A stretch of 64,000 nucleotides of DNA. Source: an archaeon (GTDB lineage Archaea > Nanobdellota > Nanobdellia > Pacearchaeales > GW2011-AR1). The notes below the pieces were generated by a model. That model was given only the letters and a program-made list of their open reading frames with translations, searched no databases and had not been told where the DNA came from. Shown one piece after another: positions 9,541-17,787 of this stretch (position 1 is the stretch's first letter; every line of letters starts with the position of its first letter). The translations under genes were made by a program, and so were the position numbers. The stretch covers positions 1 to 64,000 of the forward strand of contig JABHZE010000005.1 of the NCBI GenBank assembly GCA_018653485.1. Direction: 5' to 3'.

Positions 9541-9750
9541 ATGGCTGATATAACTACTATACAACTAAACAAAGAAACCAAAGATAAAATTGCATCTTTT
9601 GGTATGAAAGGAGAAAGTTATGATGATATTCTTAAAAGAGTTTATGCTTTAGCAATAAAAGAGCAGTTAAAAGAATTAATAATGTCTGAAGAAGGATTTA
9701 TTCCCATTGAAGAAGCTATTAAAGAGGCAGATAAACAATGGCCAAAGTAG
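9541..9750 (+). CDS. putative antitoxin
   Basis: 69-aa ORF overlapping the downstream toxin-like ORF by 13 nt. Confidence 0.7.
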   Translation: MADITTIQLNKETKDKIASFGMKGESYDDILKRVYALAIKEQLKELIMSEEGFIPIEEAIKEADKQWPK

Positions 9751-10076
9751 TCATAGCAGAATCATTAAAAAACGAAATTTTCAAAAAATTCAAATCAGAA
9801 TCCAAAATAATTTTTAAACAAATGTATTCTTTAAAAGACAATCCAAAAAAAGGAAAACCATTAGGAAATATTGGAGGAATAGTAATTAAGGAATTAAAAT
9901 ACAAAAATTTTAGATTTTATTTTATAACTGATGGATACAAATTAAAAATAATGGATGAATCAAAATTAACAGAATTACTAATAAAATTTGTAAGAATGTC
10001 AGATAAAAAATATCAAAAACAAACAATCCAAGAAATTAAAAAAATATTAATTAATTTAGGTTCTCAAGGATTCTAA
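9738..10076 (+). CDS. RelE/ParE-superfamily-like toxin
   Basis: DNPKKGKPLGNIGGIVIKELKYKNFRFYFITDGYKLKI resembles RelE-fold core; overlaps antitoxin. Confidence 0.65.
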   Translation: MAKVVIAESLKNEIFKKFKSESKIIFKQMYSLKDNPKKGKPLGNIGGIVIKELKYKNFRFYFITDGYKLKIMDESKLTELLIKFVRMSDKKYQKQTIQEIKKILINLGSQGF

Positions 10077-10083
10077 ACTTATT

Positions 10084-10647
10084 TTAAACCTGCCTTTCAC
10101 TCCTACCTTTAGTTGAAACTCTTCCACCTTGCCATTGCCCTCTATATTGAGAAACATTATCACTTGTTTCTTCAAAAATAGCACTACAAATTCTTGCACC
10201 CATTTCTAATTTAAATTGAACATTTCCAAGATTATACATACCAAAAGTTAATCCTCCCGAATATCCAGGAGAAGCATTTGAAGTAATTAACAAAATTCCA
10301 TTTCTCTGAAGCGTAGTCCTTGGAGTAAATCTTAAAGAAATCTTCTCAGGAAGATTTACTTTTTCAATAGTTTCTACTAATACATATTCTCTTGGATTTA
10401 ATGAAACAACTTGCTGTTTATCCAAATCAAAATCATATTTAGCAATAAATTCAACATCAGGAGTATCTCTTTTTTCAATACCTAAAAAACCTTTTGGACT
10501 AGTATCTGCATAATCATACATTGCTCCAACCCTAAAATCAAAACACTCTCCCTCAGGATTAGTTAATTCTCTCTCACATAACCCTTCAACAAGGTTAACA
10601 GTAGGATCATTAACAAGTTCCAACAACCTCTTTGTTCCAATTATCAT
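10084..10647 (-). CDS. dcd: dCTP deaminase (dUTPase superfamily)
   Basis: TPRTTLQRNGILLITSNASPGYSGGLTFGMYN motif; 187 aa. Confidence 0.88.
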   Translation of the reverse strand: MIIGTKRLLELVNDPTVNLVEGLCERELTNPEGECFDFRVGAMYDYADTSPKGFLGIEKRDTPDVEFIAKYDFDLDKQQVVSLNPREYVLVETIEKVNLPEKISLRFTPRTTLQRNGILLITSNASPGYSGGLTFGMYNLGNVQFKLEMGARICSAIFEETSDNVSQYRGQWQGGRVSTKGRSERQV

Positions 10648-10667
10648 AAAAATAAATTTATATTTTA

Positions 10668-10841
10668 TTATTTAAATATAATTGTTCTCAACAAAACAAC
10701 AACCAACACTACAAAAAATAAACCAGTTAAAACATATAAGAAAAAATTATTTTCAGGATTTGGAAAAAGCAATAAACTAAAAATACCCAAAATTATAATT
10801 ATTGGAATCAAAATACTTAATTTAATTTTAAAATTCTTCAT
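10668..10841 (-). CDS. small membrane protein (57 aa)
   Basis: Hand-translated MKNFKIKLSILIPIIIILGIFSLLLFPNPENNFFLYVLTGLFFVVLVVVLLRTIIFK; below ORF-track length cutoff. Confidence 0.5.
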   Translation of the reverse strand: MKNFKIKLSILIPIIIILGIFSLLLFPNPENNFFLYVLTGLFFVVLVVVLLRTIIFK

Positions 10842-10874
10842 TTTCTCAATGCATTTATCAAATCACATTCCAAA

Positions 10875-11600
10875 TCATGATAAAAATGTTTTAATTTGTA
10901 CTTGATTTGCAAATAATCCGCTTCTAGTCATATCTTCTCTATGAGTCATTACACCAAATATTCTTCCACGAGTATAAATTTCTCCTTCTCCTGCAATTCC
11001 TGAAAATATTCCACCACCACTCCTTCCACCCCTTGGAGGAAAATTAATTTGAGAAAATCCAAGACTCATACCCAAAGCATTTTCAGAACGAAGTTTCGCA
11101 CCAACAATACTAATTTTTTCTCCTCCTGGATGTCCAACATGATAGATATTATCTCCTTTCTTAACACTAAAACTACTAGAAAAATCTGTCTTTCCAGGAA
11201 GATCATTTTTATCAACTGGAACAGACATCAATCCAATATCATGACTATTGCCATTTAAATTATGCCCAAGATAAGTTGCTGAAACCATTGGTGTTCCCGG
11301 ACCATAATCTACAAAATATTGTCCTCCTGCACCATCTTTTAAACAATGCCCTGCAGTTAATATTTTTGCAATTCCCTGTTCCTCATTAATCTCAATAATT
11401 GTTCCAGAACAAAAACCCATACTCATTCCAGATTTCATTATAATTCTTACACTTGCTTTTAATGGATTATTTTCAGAACTTTCTCCAAGATTATCAACTG
11501 TCTGAGCTAACAAACCATCAACCATAAAAATTATCAATGTTAAACTAATTAAAATTAATACACTCTTACAATAATTATTTTCAAAAGATTTACCTTTCAT
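10875..11600 (-). CDS. secreted trypsin-like serine protease
   Basis: Signal peptide; TAGHC, SHDIGLM, GRSGGGIF catalytic triad motifs. Start trimmed to MKGKSFENN from the ORF-track start at 11654. Confidence 0.85.
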   Translation of the reverse strand: MKGKSFENNYCKSVLILISLTLIIFMVDGLLAQTVDNLGESSENNPLKASVRIIMKSGMSMGFCSGTIIEINEEQGIAKILTAGHCLKDGAGGQYFVDYGPGTPMVSATYLGHNLNGNSHDIGLMSVPVDKNDLPGKTDFSSSFSVKKGDNIYHVGHPGGEKISIVGAKLRSENALGMSLGFSQINFPPRGGRSGGGIFSGIAGEGEIYTRGRIFGVMTHREDMTRSGLFANQVQIKTFLS

Positions 11601-13542
11601 TTTTTTCACCCATATTATAAACAACCCTAGGTCTTGGATTCTCCTTATCTTCATTTAGATTAGCAATTATAAATTCCTTTTCATTCCAAACCATTACTTC
11701 ATCATCTTTAAGAACAGATTCTCCACCCTCATCTAAAAATGCCATAACTAAATTTGGAGAATTATAATCATCAGACCTAACAGGATCTCTAACTAAATAA
11801 ATATCATCATCTTTTTTAGTAATTATTTTATCTCCAAGAACAGCACTATAAGATTCACCCATTCCAATAATTGTATTTTCTGCAACACTTATTGAAGAAT
11901 CTTCATTAGCATATACACTCACATGTTCATCAAACTCTGTTCGCAAAATACTCCAAGGACCAAAACTAGCAGAATGTACAGACTCTCCTACAGAACCTAT
12001 AACAAAAAATTCATCACCTATTGTCGCATATCCACCCTTATTACCTGGAACAATTGGTTCAGCACCTAAAGAACTCACATATAAATTACCTTGATTATTA
12101 ATTTTATCTTCTTCAATTTCAGGTTTTACACCTCTTTGTTCTTCAACATTACTAATCCAAATTCCATTACTATACAAAAATTCATCTTTTTTAACATAAC
12201 TTGTAAGTTGATTACCTCTCATTTCATAATTCATTGAACCAGAAAATTCACTAGCATCAGGAGCAATTAAACCATCTCCAAAATATTTAACACCCAATAA
12301 ACCCCCAGTTAATAAAGAAGGAAGATATTGTATTTGTTTTCCTTGTGGAACAAATATTTCTAAAGAAGATAAACGCTCTCCTGAAATTAATGATGCAGAT
12401 TCTTCCTGAGTAAATGCACATACTCCTCCATTACATTGCTTATCTCCAGAAGTAGGATAATTAATATCTGAAAAATAAGAAGGAGTTAATTCAAACTGAC
12501 TTTGTCTAGGGCAATTACCATTCGGACACCCTCCCCCAAATGGTGCAGGATTTCCAAATCCTCCTTGATTATCAAAACCTTGAAATCCAGGTAATCCAGG
12601 CATAGGACAAACACCTCCAGGACAATCTCCCTTAGGTTTTGGAAAATTAAATTGATATGGACTAGGTTGAGTTGGTAAACTTGGTTGAGAAGGAAGCCCC
12701 TTAGGAGTAAGTTTAGGAGCAGGCAATGGAGATGATTTGTCAGGTTCAGGAGTAGGATCTGGAGTTGGATCAGGAACAGCAAATTTCCAAGAATCATCAT
12801 CAGGTTCAGGCAAATTATATCTCGGACTAGAATCTGGTTCTAGTAAATCAGGACTCGGAGAAGTATAAGGTGCATAAGGATTTGAAGGTTGAATTGGAAA
12901 TCCTTGATAAGGGTTTTGATCAGGAAACGGTTTATTTGGACAAACTCCCTCAGGACAACTTCCACCACCAGGCAAATTTCCTTGAGGAGGTAATTGTTGA
13001 TAAGGATTTTGAGGCAAAGGCATTAATCTCCCATTATGCATATAATACCATCCTTGCTTAAATTCATATTGATCATAAGGAATATAATAAAGTCCCTCAC
13101 TATCAGGAGCACTTGGTGGAAGAGGGATTTGAGGTTCTTGTCGTTCATAGGGATTAGGTTGTTGATTATAAGGTTCTGGTGGAGATTGGTAATAAGGTCC
13201 AGGATTAGGTTGTTGTGGTTCTCCAGGAGCTTGAGGTCCTCCAGGTTGTTGTTGAAAAGGATTAGGAACCTTTCCTTGAGGTCCACCAGGTTGTTGAAGA
13301 TCATATCCAGTAAAATCTGAATTATCAAAATTATAAATTTTAGGAGGCTCATCAGGTTGATTAGAACCCTTTAATGCTAAAGCAGTAGCTCCAGCAGATG
13401 GACGATAATTTTCATAACCATAAACCAAAGCACTATCTGGAATAAAAACCTCATTTTCTACAATTTGCCCTACAACAATTCCAAGATTACAAATTAATAT
13501 TATCCCAAGAATCATTCCTAAAAAAGATTTACAAAACTTCAT
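11590..13542 (-). CDS. secreted Pro/Gln-rich protein with CxxGxC motifs
   Basis: Signal peptide, long Pro-rich region, four motifs CPEGVC, CPGGVC, CPNGNC, CNGGVC. Confidence 0.8.
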   Translation of the reverse strand: MKFCKSFLGMILGIILICNLGIVVGQIVENEVFIPDSALVYGYENYRPSAGATALALKGSNQPDEPPKIYNFDNSDFTGYDLQQPGGPQGKVPNPFQQQPGGPQAPGEPQQPNPGPYYQSPPEPYNQQPNPYERQEPQIPLPPSAPDSEGLYYIPYDQYEFKQGWYYMHNGRLMPLPQNPYQQLPPQGNLPGGGSCPEGVCPNKPFPDQNPYQGFPIQPSNPYAPYTSPSPDLLEPDSSPRYNLPEPDDDSWKFAVPDPTPDPTPEPDKSSPLPAPKLTPKGLPSQPSLPTQPSPYQFNFPKPKGDCPGGVCPMPGLPGFQGFDNQGGFGNPAPFGGGCPNGNCPRQSQFELTPSYFSDINYPTSGDKQCNGGVCAFTQEESASLISGERLSSLEIFVPQGKQIQYLPSLLTGGLLGVKYFGDGLIAPDASEFSGSMNYEMRGNQLTSYVKKDEFLYSNGIWISNVEEQRGVKPEIEEDKINNQGNLYVSSLGAEPIVPGNKGGYATIGDEFFVIGSVGESVHSASFGPWSILRTEFDEHVSVYANEDSSISVAENTIIGMGESYSAVLGDKIITKKDDDIYLVRDPVRSDDYNSPNLVMAFLDEGGESVLKDDEVMVWNEKEFIIANLNEDKENPRPRVVYNMGEKNER

Positions 13543-14275
13543 TTTTTCTCACCTCATAATTATTAGCAAATTCAAACATATAATCTTCATCTAAAATTGT
13601 TGAATTTTCATCATAAATTGTAAACAATATTGCTGTTTCATCATAATCATTTAATTCAACATATAAATCATTATCAATAGAAAGAGAATGAAGACAACTT
13701 ACACAAACTTCTTTTGGATTCTCTTCTTGATTTTCCATATAATTTTTAATTAAATCTAAAATAATTCCTAATCTTACATTAACAGTCCCCTTAAATTTCA
13801 CACTCTCTTTATGCTCTCCTTTTGAAATAATAATAGGACGATTGATTTCAAAAACAGTTTGAATATCCTTAATAGTAGTTGTTACAGTATGTTTATCATA
13901 ACTTACCTCAAAATCAGGAAAATTAGAAAAATCGTCAAAACATTTATCAAGATTAGCCTGAACATATAATGACAATTCCCTTTCAACAGCCCCATAAGAA
14001 GGCATTTTATTCTGACCATTAACAAAATAATAAGGATGAAGATTATCTTCTGTCGAAGACTCAGGAACATTTACATAACCACCATTTTTACCAATAACAG
14101 AAATACCCTCCTCACCTGTTTCTTTAATACAATCTACAATATAATTATGCACAGGGGCTATAAGAGGATTAACTTCACTAGACCCACCCCTCATAAAAAC
14201 AAATAAAAGCGCAACAACTAAAACTATGACAATTGCAATTATAATAAAAATTGAAACCTGTGCTTTTTTCACCAT
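13529..14275 (-). CDS. membrane-anchored secreted protein, KAQVSIFIIIAIVIV N-terminus
   Basis: N-terminal KKAQVSIFIIIAIVIVLVVALLFVFMRG segment; start trimmed to MVKKAQ. Confidence 0.75.
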   Translation of the reverse strand: MVKKAQVSIFIIIAIVIVLVVALLFVFMRGGSSEVNPLIAPVHNYIVDCIKETGEEGISVIGKNGGYVNVPESSTEDNLHPYYFVNGQNKMPSYGAVERELSLYVQANLDKCFDDFSNFPDFEVSYDKHTVTTTIKDIQTVFEINRPIIISKGEHKESVKFKGTVNVRLGIILDLIKNYMENQEENPKEVCVSCLHSLSIDNDLYVELNDYDETAILFTIYDENSTILDEDYMFEFANNYEVRKNEVL

Positions 14276-14350
14276 CTTTTTAACATAACACCTATAATTT
14301 TTATAAAGATAATTCGGTATAAAAGTCTTTTGCAATATCCAATAAATATT

Positions 14351-14698
14351 CTATCTAAACCTCTTATAATTGTCTTCCAACCCTACAGCACTAGCTAAAT
14401 CATTAACATGCATTTTTACAATCCAATTTCCAGCACCATAAAAATGATCCATACAACAAACAATTGCATCTCTTTTATTAGGTTCACTTTCCCAAACATC
14501 CTTCAAAGCCATCAAACCTAAAGTATCATAAAGATAATCAGAATCATCAGTAAATGTAGTCCAATAAGTTTGAATAGCACACTCTCTAAAAAATTCACCT
14601 AATTCACTTTCCTTAACAACAAGTTCATCTAACAAACTTCCTAAAAACTTCTCTCCATGTCTTCTTGACACTCTTTCAGTATAATCATCTTCAACCAT
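14351..14698 (-). CDS. hypothetical protein
   Basis: 115-aa ORF. Confidence 0.6.
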   Translation of the reverse strand: MVEDDYTERVSRRHGEKFLGSLLDELVVKESELGEFFRECAIQTYWTTFTDDSDYLYDTLGLMALKDVWESEPNKRDAIVCCMDHFYGAGNWIVKMHVNDLASAVGLEDNYKRFR

Positions 14699-14792
14699 CT
14701 AAACAATAAGAAACAACTTATTTTATATCTAATCAATAAGGAAAATATTTTAAATATTTTTAACAAAAAAAATAAAAAAATAAAAAAATAAA

Positions 14793-15032
14793 TTACATTC
14801 CTAGAAATTTCATTATTTCAAACACTACAAATGCAGGCCATACAAGTGCTTTTAATACTCCTAAAACTCCTACCCAAAAACCAGTAGCAGTAGAAATATA
14901 ATATATTGCAGCACCCAAAAATCCCATAAAATATCCAAATCCACTACATCCACCACAACCACTCATATTACAACTCATACTTTTTACATTAACTTCATTT
15001 CCTTTTTCTTTCTTAACTTTTTTCTTCACCAT
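14793..15032 (-). CDS. small Cys-containing membrane protein
   Basis: KSMSCNMSGCGGCSGFGYFMGFLGAAIYYISTATGFW. Confidence 0.65.
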   Translation of the reverse strand: MVKKKVKKEKGNEVNVKSMSCNMSGCGGCSGFGYFMGFLGAAIYYISTATGFWVGVLGVLKALVWPAFVVFEIMKFLGM

Positions 15033-15057
15033 CTTTTTTACCTCCTTTTTATCAATA

Positions 15058-15128
15058 TGGGCCTACCAGGGATCGAACCTGGGAATACTCGGTGTAAACG
15101 AGTCAGTTTGCCACTAGCTTATAGGCCC
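15058..15128 (-). tRNA. tRNA-Val (UAC)
   Basis: Minus strand GGGCCTA...ACTCG TTTACAC CGAGT...CCAGGTTCGATCCCTGG TAGGCCC; anticodon TAC. Confidence 0.88.
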
Positions 15129-15210
15129 TTTCAGATTATATTTAACAATCTATAAATTATTAATAAATACTTGCCTTTTAAAACTTACTAATCTTAAAAA
15201 ATTTAAATAA

Positions 15211-15699
15211 TTAAACATTATCAAAAAGACTAACTTCTTCATCCTCAAAATAAGTTTCATCAATATCTCCCTCTAAAAACTTACCAGAATATTTTAAAAT
15301 ATTAGGAACAGCATCTAAATACTGATCCCCTTTTATTTCAAAATAACTTTCTTCAACATAAATTCTACCATCATTAGTAATCAAAGATCTTTGAAAATCA
15401 AATAATGATTCAAAGCCTTGAAACATTCTTTCTAACGGAAAACCTCTTGCACTAATTTTTCTTGTTCTTCTTCGCATCCAATCAATTTCTTTCTTATCAC
15501 TAATAGCAGAACCATTCCTATTAAAAAATTCTTCAACATGCCCATAAAGTAAATATCTTCTAAAATGATCTCCAAAACCCTGACTTAATACAGTAATATT
15601 ATCAAAAACTTCAAAATTTAATCCCACTAATAACAATGAACTAGGATTATGAGCATAACATCCCTCCACCAAAACACTAATCTCTCTTTCTTCATCCAT
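15211..15699 (-). CDS. hypothetical protein
   Basis: 162-aa ORF. Confidence 0.6.
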   Translation of the reverse strand: MDEEREISVLVEGCYAHNPSSLLLVGLNFEVFDNITVLSQGFGDHFRRYLLYGHVEEFFNRNGSAISDKKEIDWMRRRTRKISARGFPLERMFQGFESLFDFQRSLITNDGRIYVEESYFEIKGDQYLDAVPNILKYSGKFLEGDIDETYFEDEEVSLFDNV

Positions 15700-15751
15700 T
15701 TAATAATATCATATTCAAGAATTAATAAAGATTATTATAGTAAAAAAATTA

Positions 15752-15818
15752 ACAAAAATTTGTTTGTTATTTTTGTAAGAGTGAGATTCTAGTTTAAATG
15801 CGCCTACCGAGAATCGAA
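15752..15818. repeat. 67-bp direct repeat, copy 1, ending in a tRNA-Gly 3' fragment
   Basis: Read as identical to 15883-15949; contains the terminal 19 nt of the tRNA-Gly gene. Confidence 0.9.
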
Positions 15819-15882
15819 GATTTCAATTCGATATCAAAAAGAGAATTGAAAGATCAGAGAATTATTCAAATTCTCTGAGTCT

Positions 15883-15949
15883 ACAAAAATTTGTTTGTTA
15901 TTTTTGTAAGAGTGAGATTCTAGTTTAAATGCGCCTACCGAGAATCGAA
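15883..15949. repeat. 67-bp direct repeat, copy 2, running into the intact tRNA-Gly
   Basis: Offset 131 bp from copy 1. Confidence 0.9.
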
Positions 15950-16000
15950 CTCGGGTCTCCTCGTTGGCAACGAGATATTCTACCACTAAACCATAAGCGC
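15930..16000 (-). tRNA. tRNA-Gly (GCC)
   Basis: GCGCTTA...TCTCG TTGCCAA CGAGG...CCGAGTTCGATTCTCGG TAGGCGC; anticodon GCC. Confidence 0.92.
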
Positions 16001-16069
16001 ATACATCTTATAATTTAATACTAATATCATAACTTATAAATTTAATTACACCATCAAAATTCAGCAAAA

Positions 16070-16228
16070 CTAACACTCTTCACATTCATCTGCAGTGATT
16101 TCATGAATATTCTCATAATCTTTCTTTCTTTGTTCACTACATTCCTTGCAATACTTTCTTCTATACCTAGCATTAGTATTTATAACAACTTCTTTCCCAC
16201 AATCTCCGCATTTTATTGTTTTTTCCAT
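16070..16228 (-). CDS. small zinc-ribbon-like protein (52 aa)
   Basis: MEKTIKCGDCGKEVVINTNARYRRKYCKECSEQRKKDYENIHEITADECEEC with CxxC..CxxC; below ORF-track cutoff. Confidence 0.7.
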   Translation of the reverse strand: MEKTIKCGDCGKEVVINTNARYRRKYCKECSEQRKKDYENIHEITADECEEC

Positions 16229-16342
16229 AAATAATTTAATAAATCAGAGATTTTAAATCTTTTTATGCCTCAAAAAGCATTTTAACCACTCTAAAAAGAT
16301 AAAGAGAAATTATAAACCCTTAATTCCTAAGAAATCCATAAA

Positions 16343-17452
16343 ATGAGGCTTACAGAACTAATCCAAAACAATTCTGAAAAAGCAAGAGTTTCTTTATCTG
16401 CTTTAATCAAAATCATATTAATAATTTCAATTATTTATGCAATCTATTTACATTTTTGGAGATTATTATTTATAGATGTTTTATTATTACTAGTTCTTTT
16501 CTTACCTTATTTTTTTAACAAAAAATACAAAATAAAAATCCCCTCAGAATTTGAATTTATACTTTTAGGATTCGCAATAATAACTTTTTTCTTAGGCTCA
16601 ATAAGAGGAATAATCATACAAACATTTTTCGGATTAGCAATGGGTTTTGTTGGATTTGCAACAATGCTTATACTATATAAAAATAGCAAAATAAAACCAA
16701 GTTACCTATTAATAATGCTTTTTGCATTTAGTCTTTCAGTATCCTTAGGACTTATTTCAGAAATGCTTAAATTTTATCTAAAAATATTCCTTGGAACAGA
16801 ATTAAGAATAGTAGATTATCAATATTCTATGATGAGCTTAACATTAGTAGCATTTGGTGCATTAATTGCCTTAATCATTGGATACACCTACATGAGGTTC
16901 TATAAACTAGAATTAATGGATGATTTTATTCAAAGATTTAAGAAAAAGAATCCAAATCTATTTATTGAAAAAACAGATTCTCCAGAAGAATTATTAGAAT
17001 TAATTAAAAAAGGAGAATCAGATAAAATAGAATTTAAATCAACCTTAAGAACAAATCTTTATACTTATGAAAAAGATAAAAAAATAGAATATGCTGTCCT
17101 TAAAACAATCACAGGTTTTCTAAATACAGAAGGAGGAACACTTCTTATAGGAATTTCAGACTCAGGAGAAATATTAGGAATAGAAAAAGATAAATTTGAA
17201 AACACAGATAGATTTTTACTTCATTTTAACAACTTAATAAAAGATAAAGTAGGAAGAGAGTTCTTACCTAATTTAAACTTTGAATTAATATTATTAGAAA
17301 ATAGAAATATCATGAAAATAGAATGCAAAAAATCAGATAAACCAATTTTCTTAAAAACAGAGAAAGGTGAAGAATTTTATACAAGATTAGGCCCTGCAAG
17401 TATTCAATTAACAGGAAGCAAGCTAATCAAATATATCCAGAATAGCTTTTGA
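16343..17452 (+). CDS. membrane protein with C-terminal Schlafen AlbA_2-like domain
   Basis: N-terminal TM helices; C-terminal ESDKIEFKSTLR...GFLNTEGGTLLIGISDSGEILGI. Confidence 0.8.
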   Translation: MRLTELIQNNSEKARVSLSALIKIILIISIIYAIYLHFWRLLFIDVLLLLVLFLPYFFNKKYKIKIPSEFEFILLGFAIITFFLGSIRGIIIQTFFGLAMGFVGFATMLILYKNSKIKPSYLLIMLFAFSLSVSLGLISEMLKFYLKIFLGTELRIVDYQYSMMSLTLVAFGALIALIIGYTYMRFYKLELMDDFIQRFKKKNPNLFIEKTDSPEELLELIKKGESDKIEFKSTLRTNLYTYEKDKKIEYAVLKTITGFLNTEGGTLLIGISDSGEILGIEKDKFENTDRFLLHFNNLIKDKVGREFLPNLNFELILLENRNIMKIECKKSDKPIFLKTEKGEEFYTRLGPASIQLTGSKLIKYIQNSF

Positions 17453-17543
17453 GTTTCAACAACTTCTAAAAATTTCTGCAATTTCAATAACTCTGCACAT
17501 AAATAACTTAATCTCCAAAAAATCAAAATATCAAAAAAACAAT

Positions 17544-17705
17544 GGGGCACCACACCCTAAGGGAGTGGTTTGTGTCAGCCCCTTGTTTTTAGGATGCTCA
17601 AGGATAGAAAGTAAGTAATCTGCTACACCCTAAAGGGTGTAGTTTTCTATCCTTGATATCAATAAATAGAAAAAAATTAAGGTTAAACTTGTTTTCCTTA
17701 ATTTT
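17544..17705. ncRNA. candidate structured RNA, three consecutive stem-loops
   Basis: Hairpins at 17544-17582, 17598-17656 (13-bp outer stem and 8-bp inner stem) and 17673-17705. Confidence 0.5.
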
Positions 17706-17787
17706 AACAGTGTCTATAGGGATTTATTCATCACCAAACAACAATCAAGCTTAAAAACCACTTTTTCTATAAATTCCTATAAAAAAG

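Noticed and set aside
12486-13352. ORFs 12486-12800, 12870-13061, 13023-13352 and 13036-13320
   Set aside because: Alternate frames or antisense of the Pro/Gln-rich repeat gene; low-complexity artefacts.
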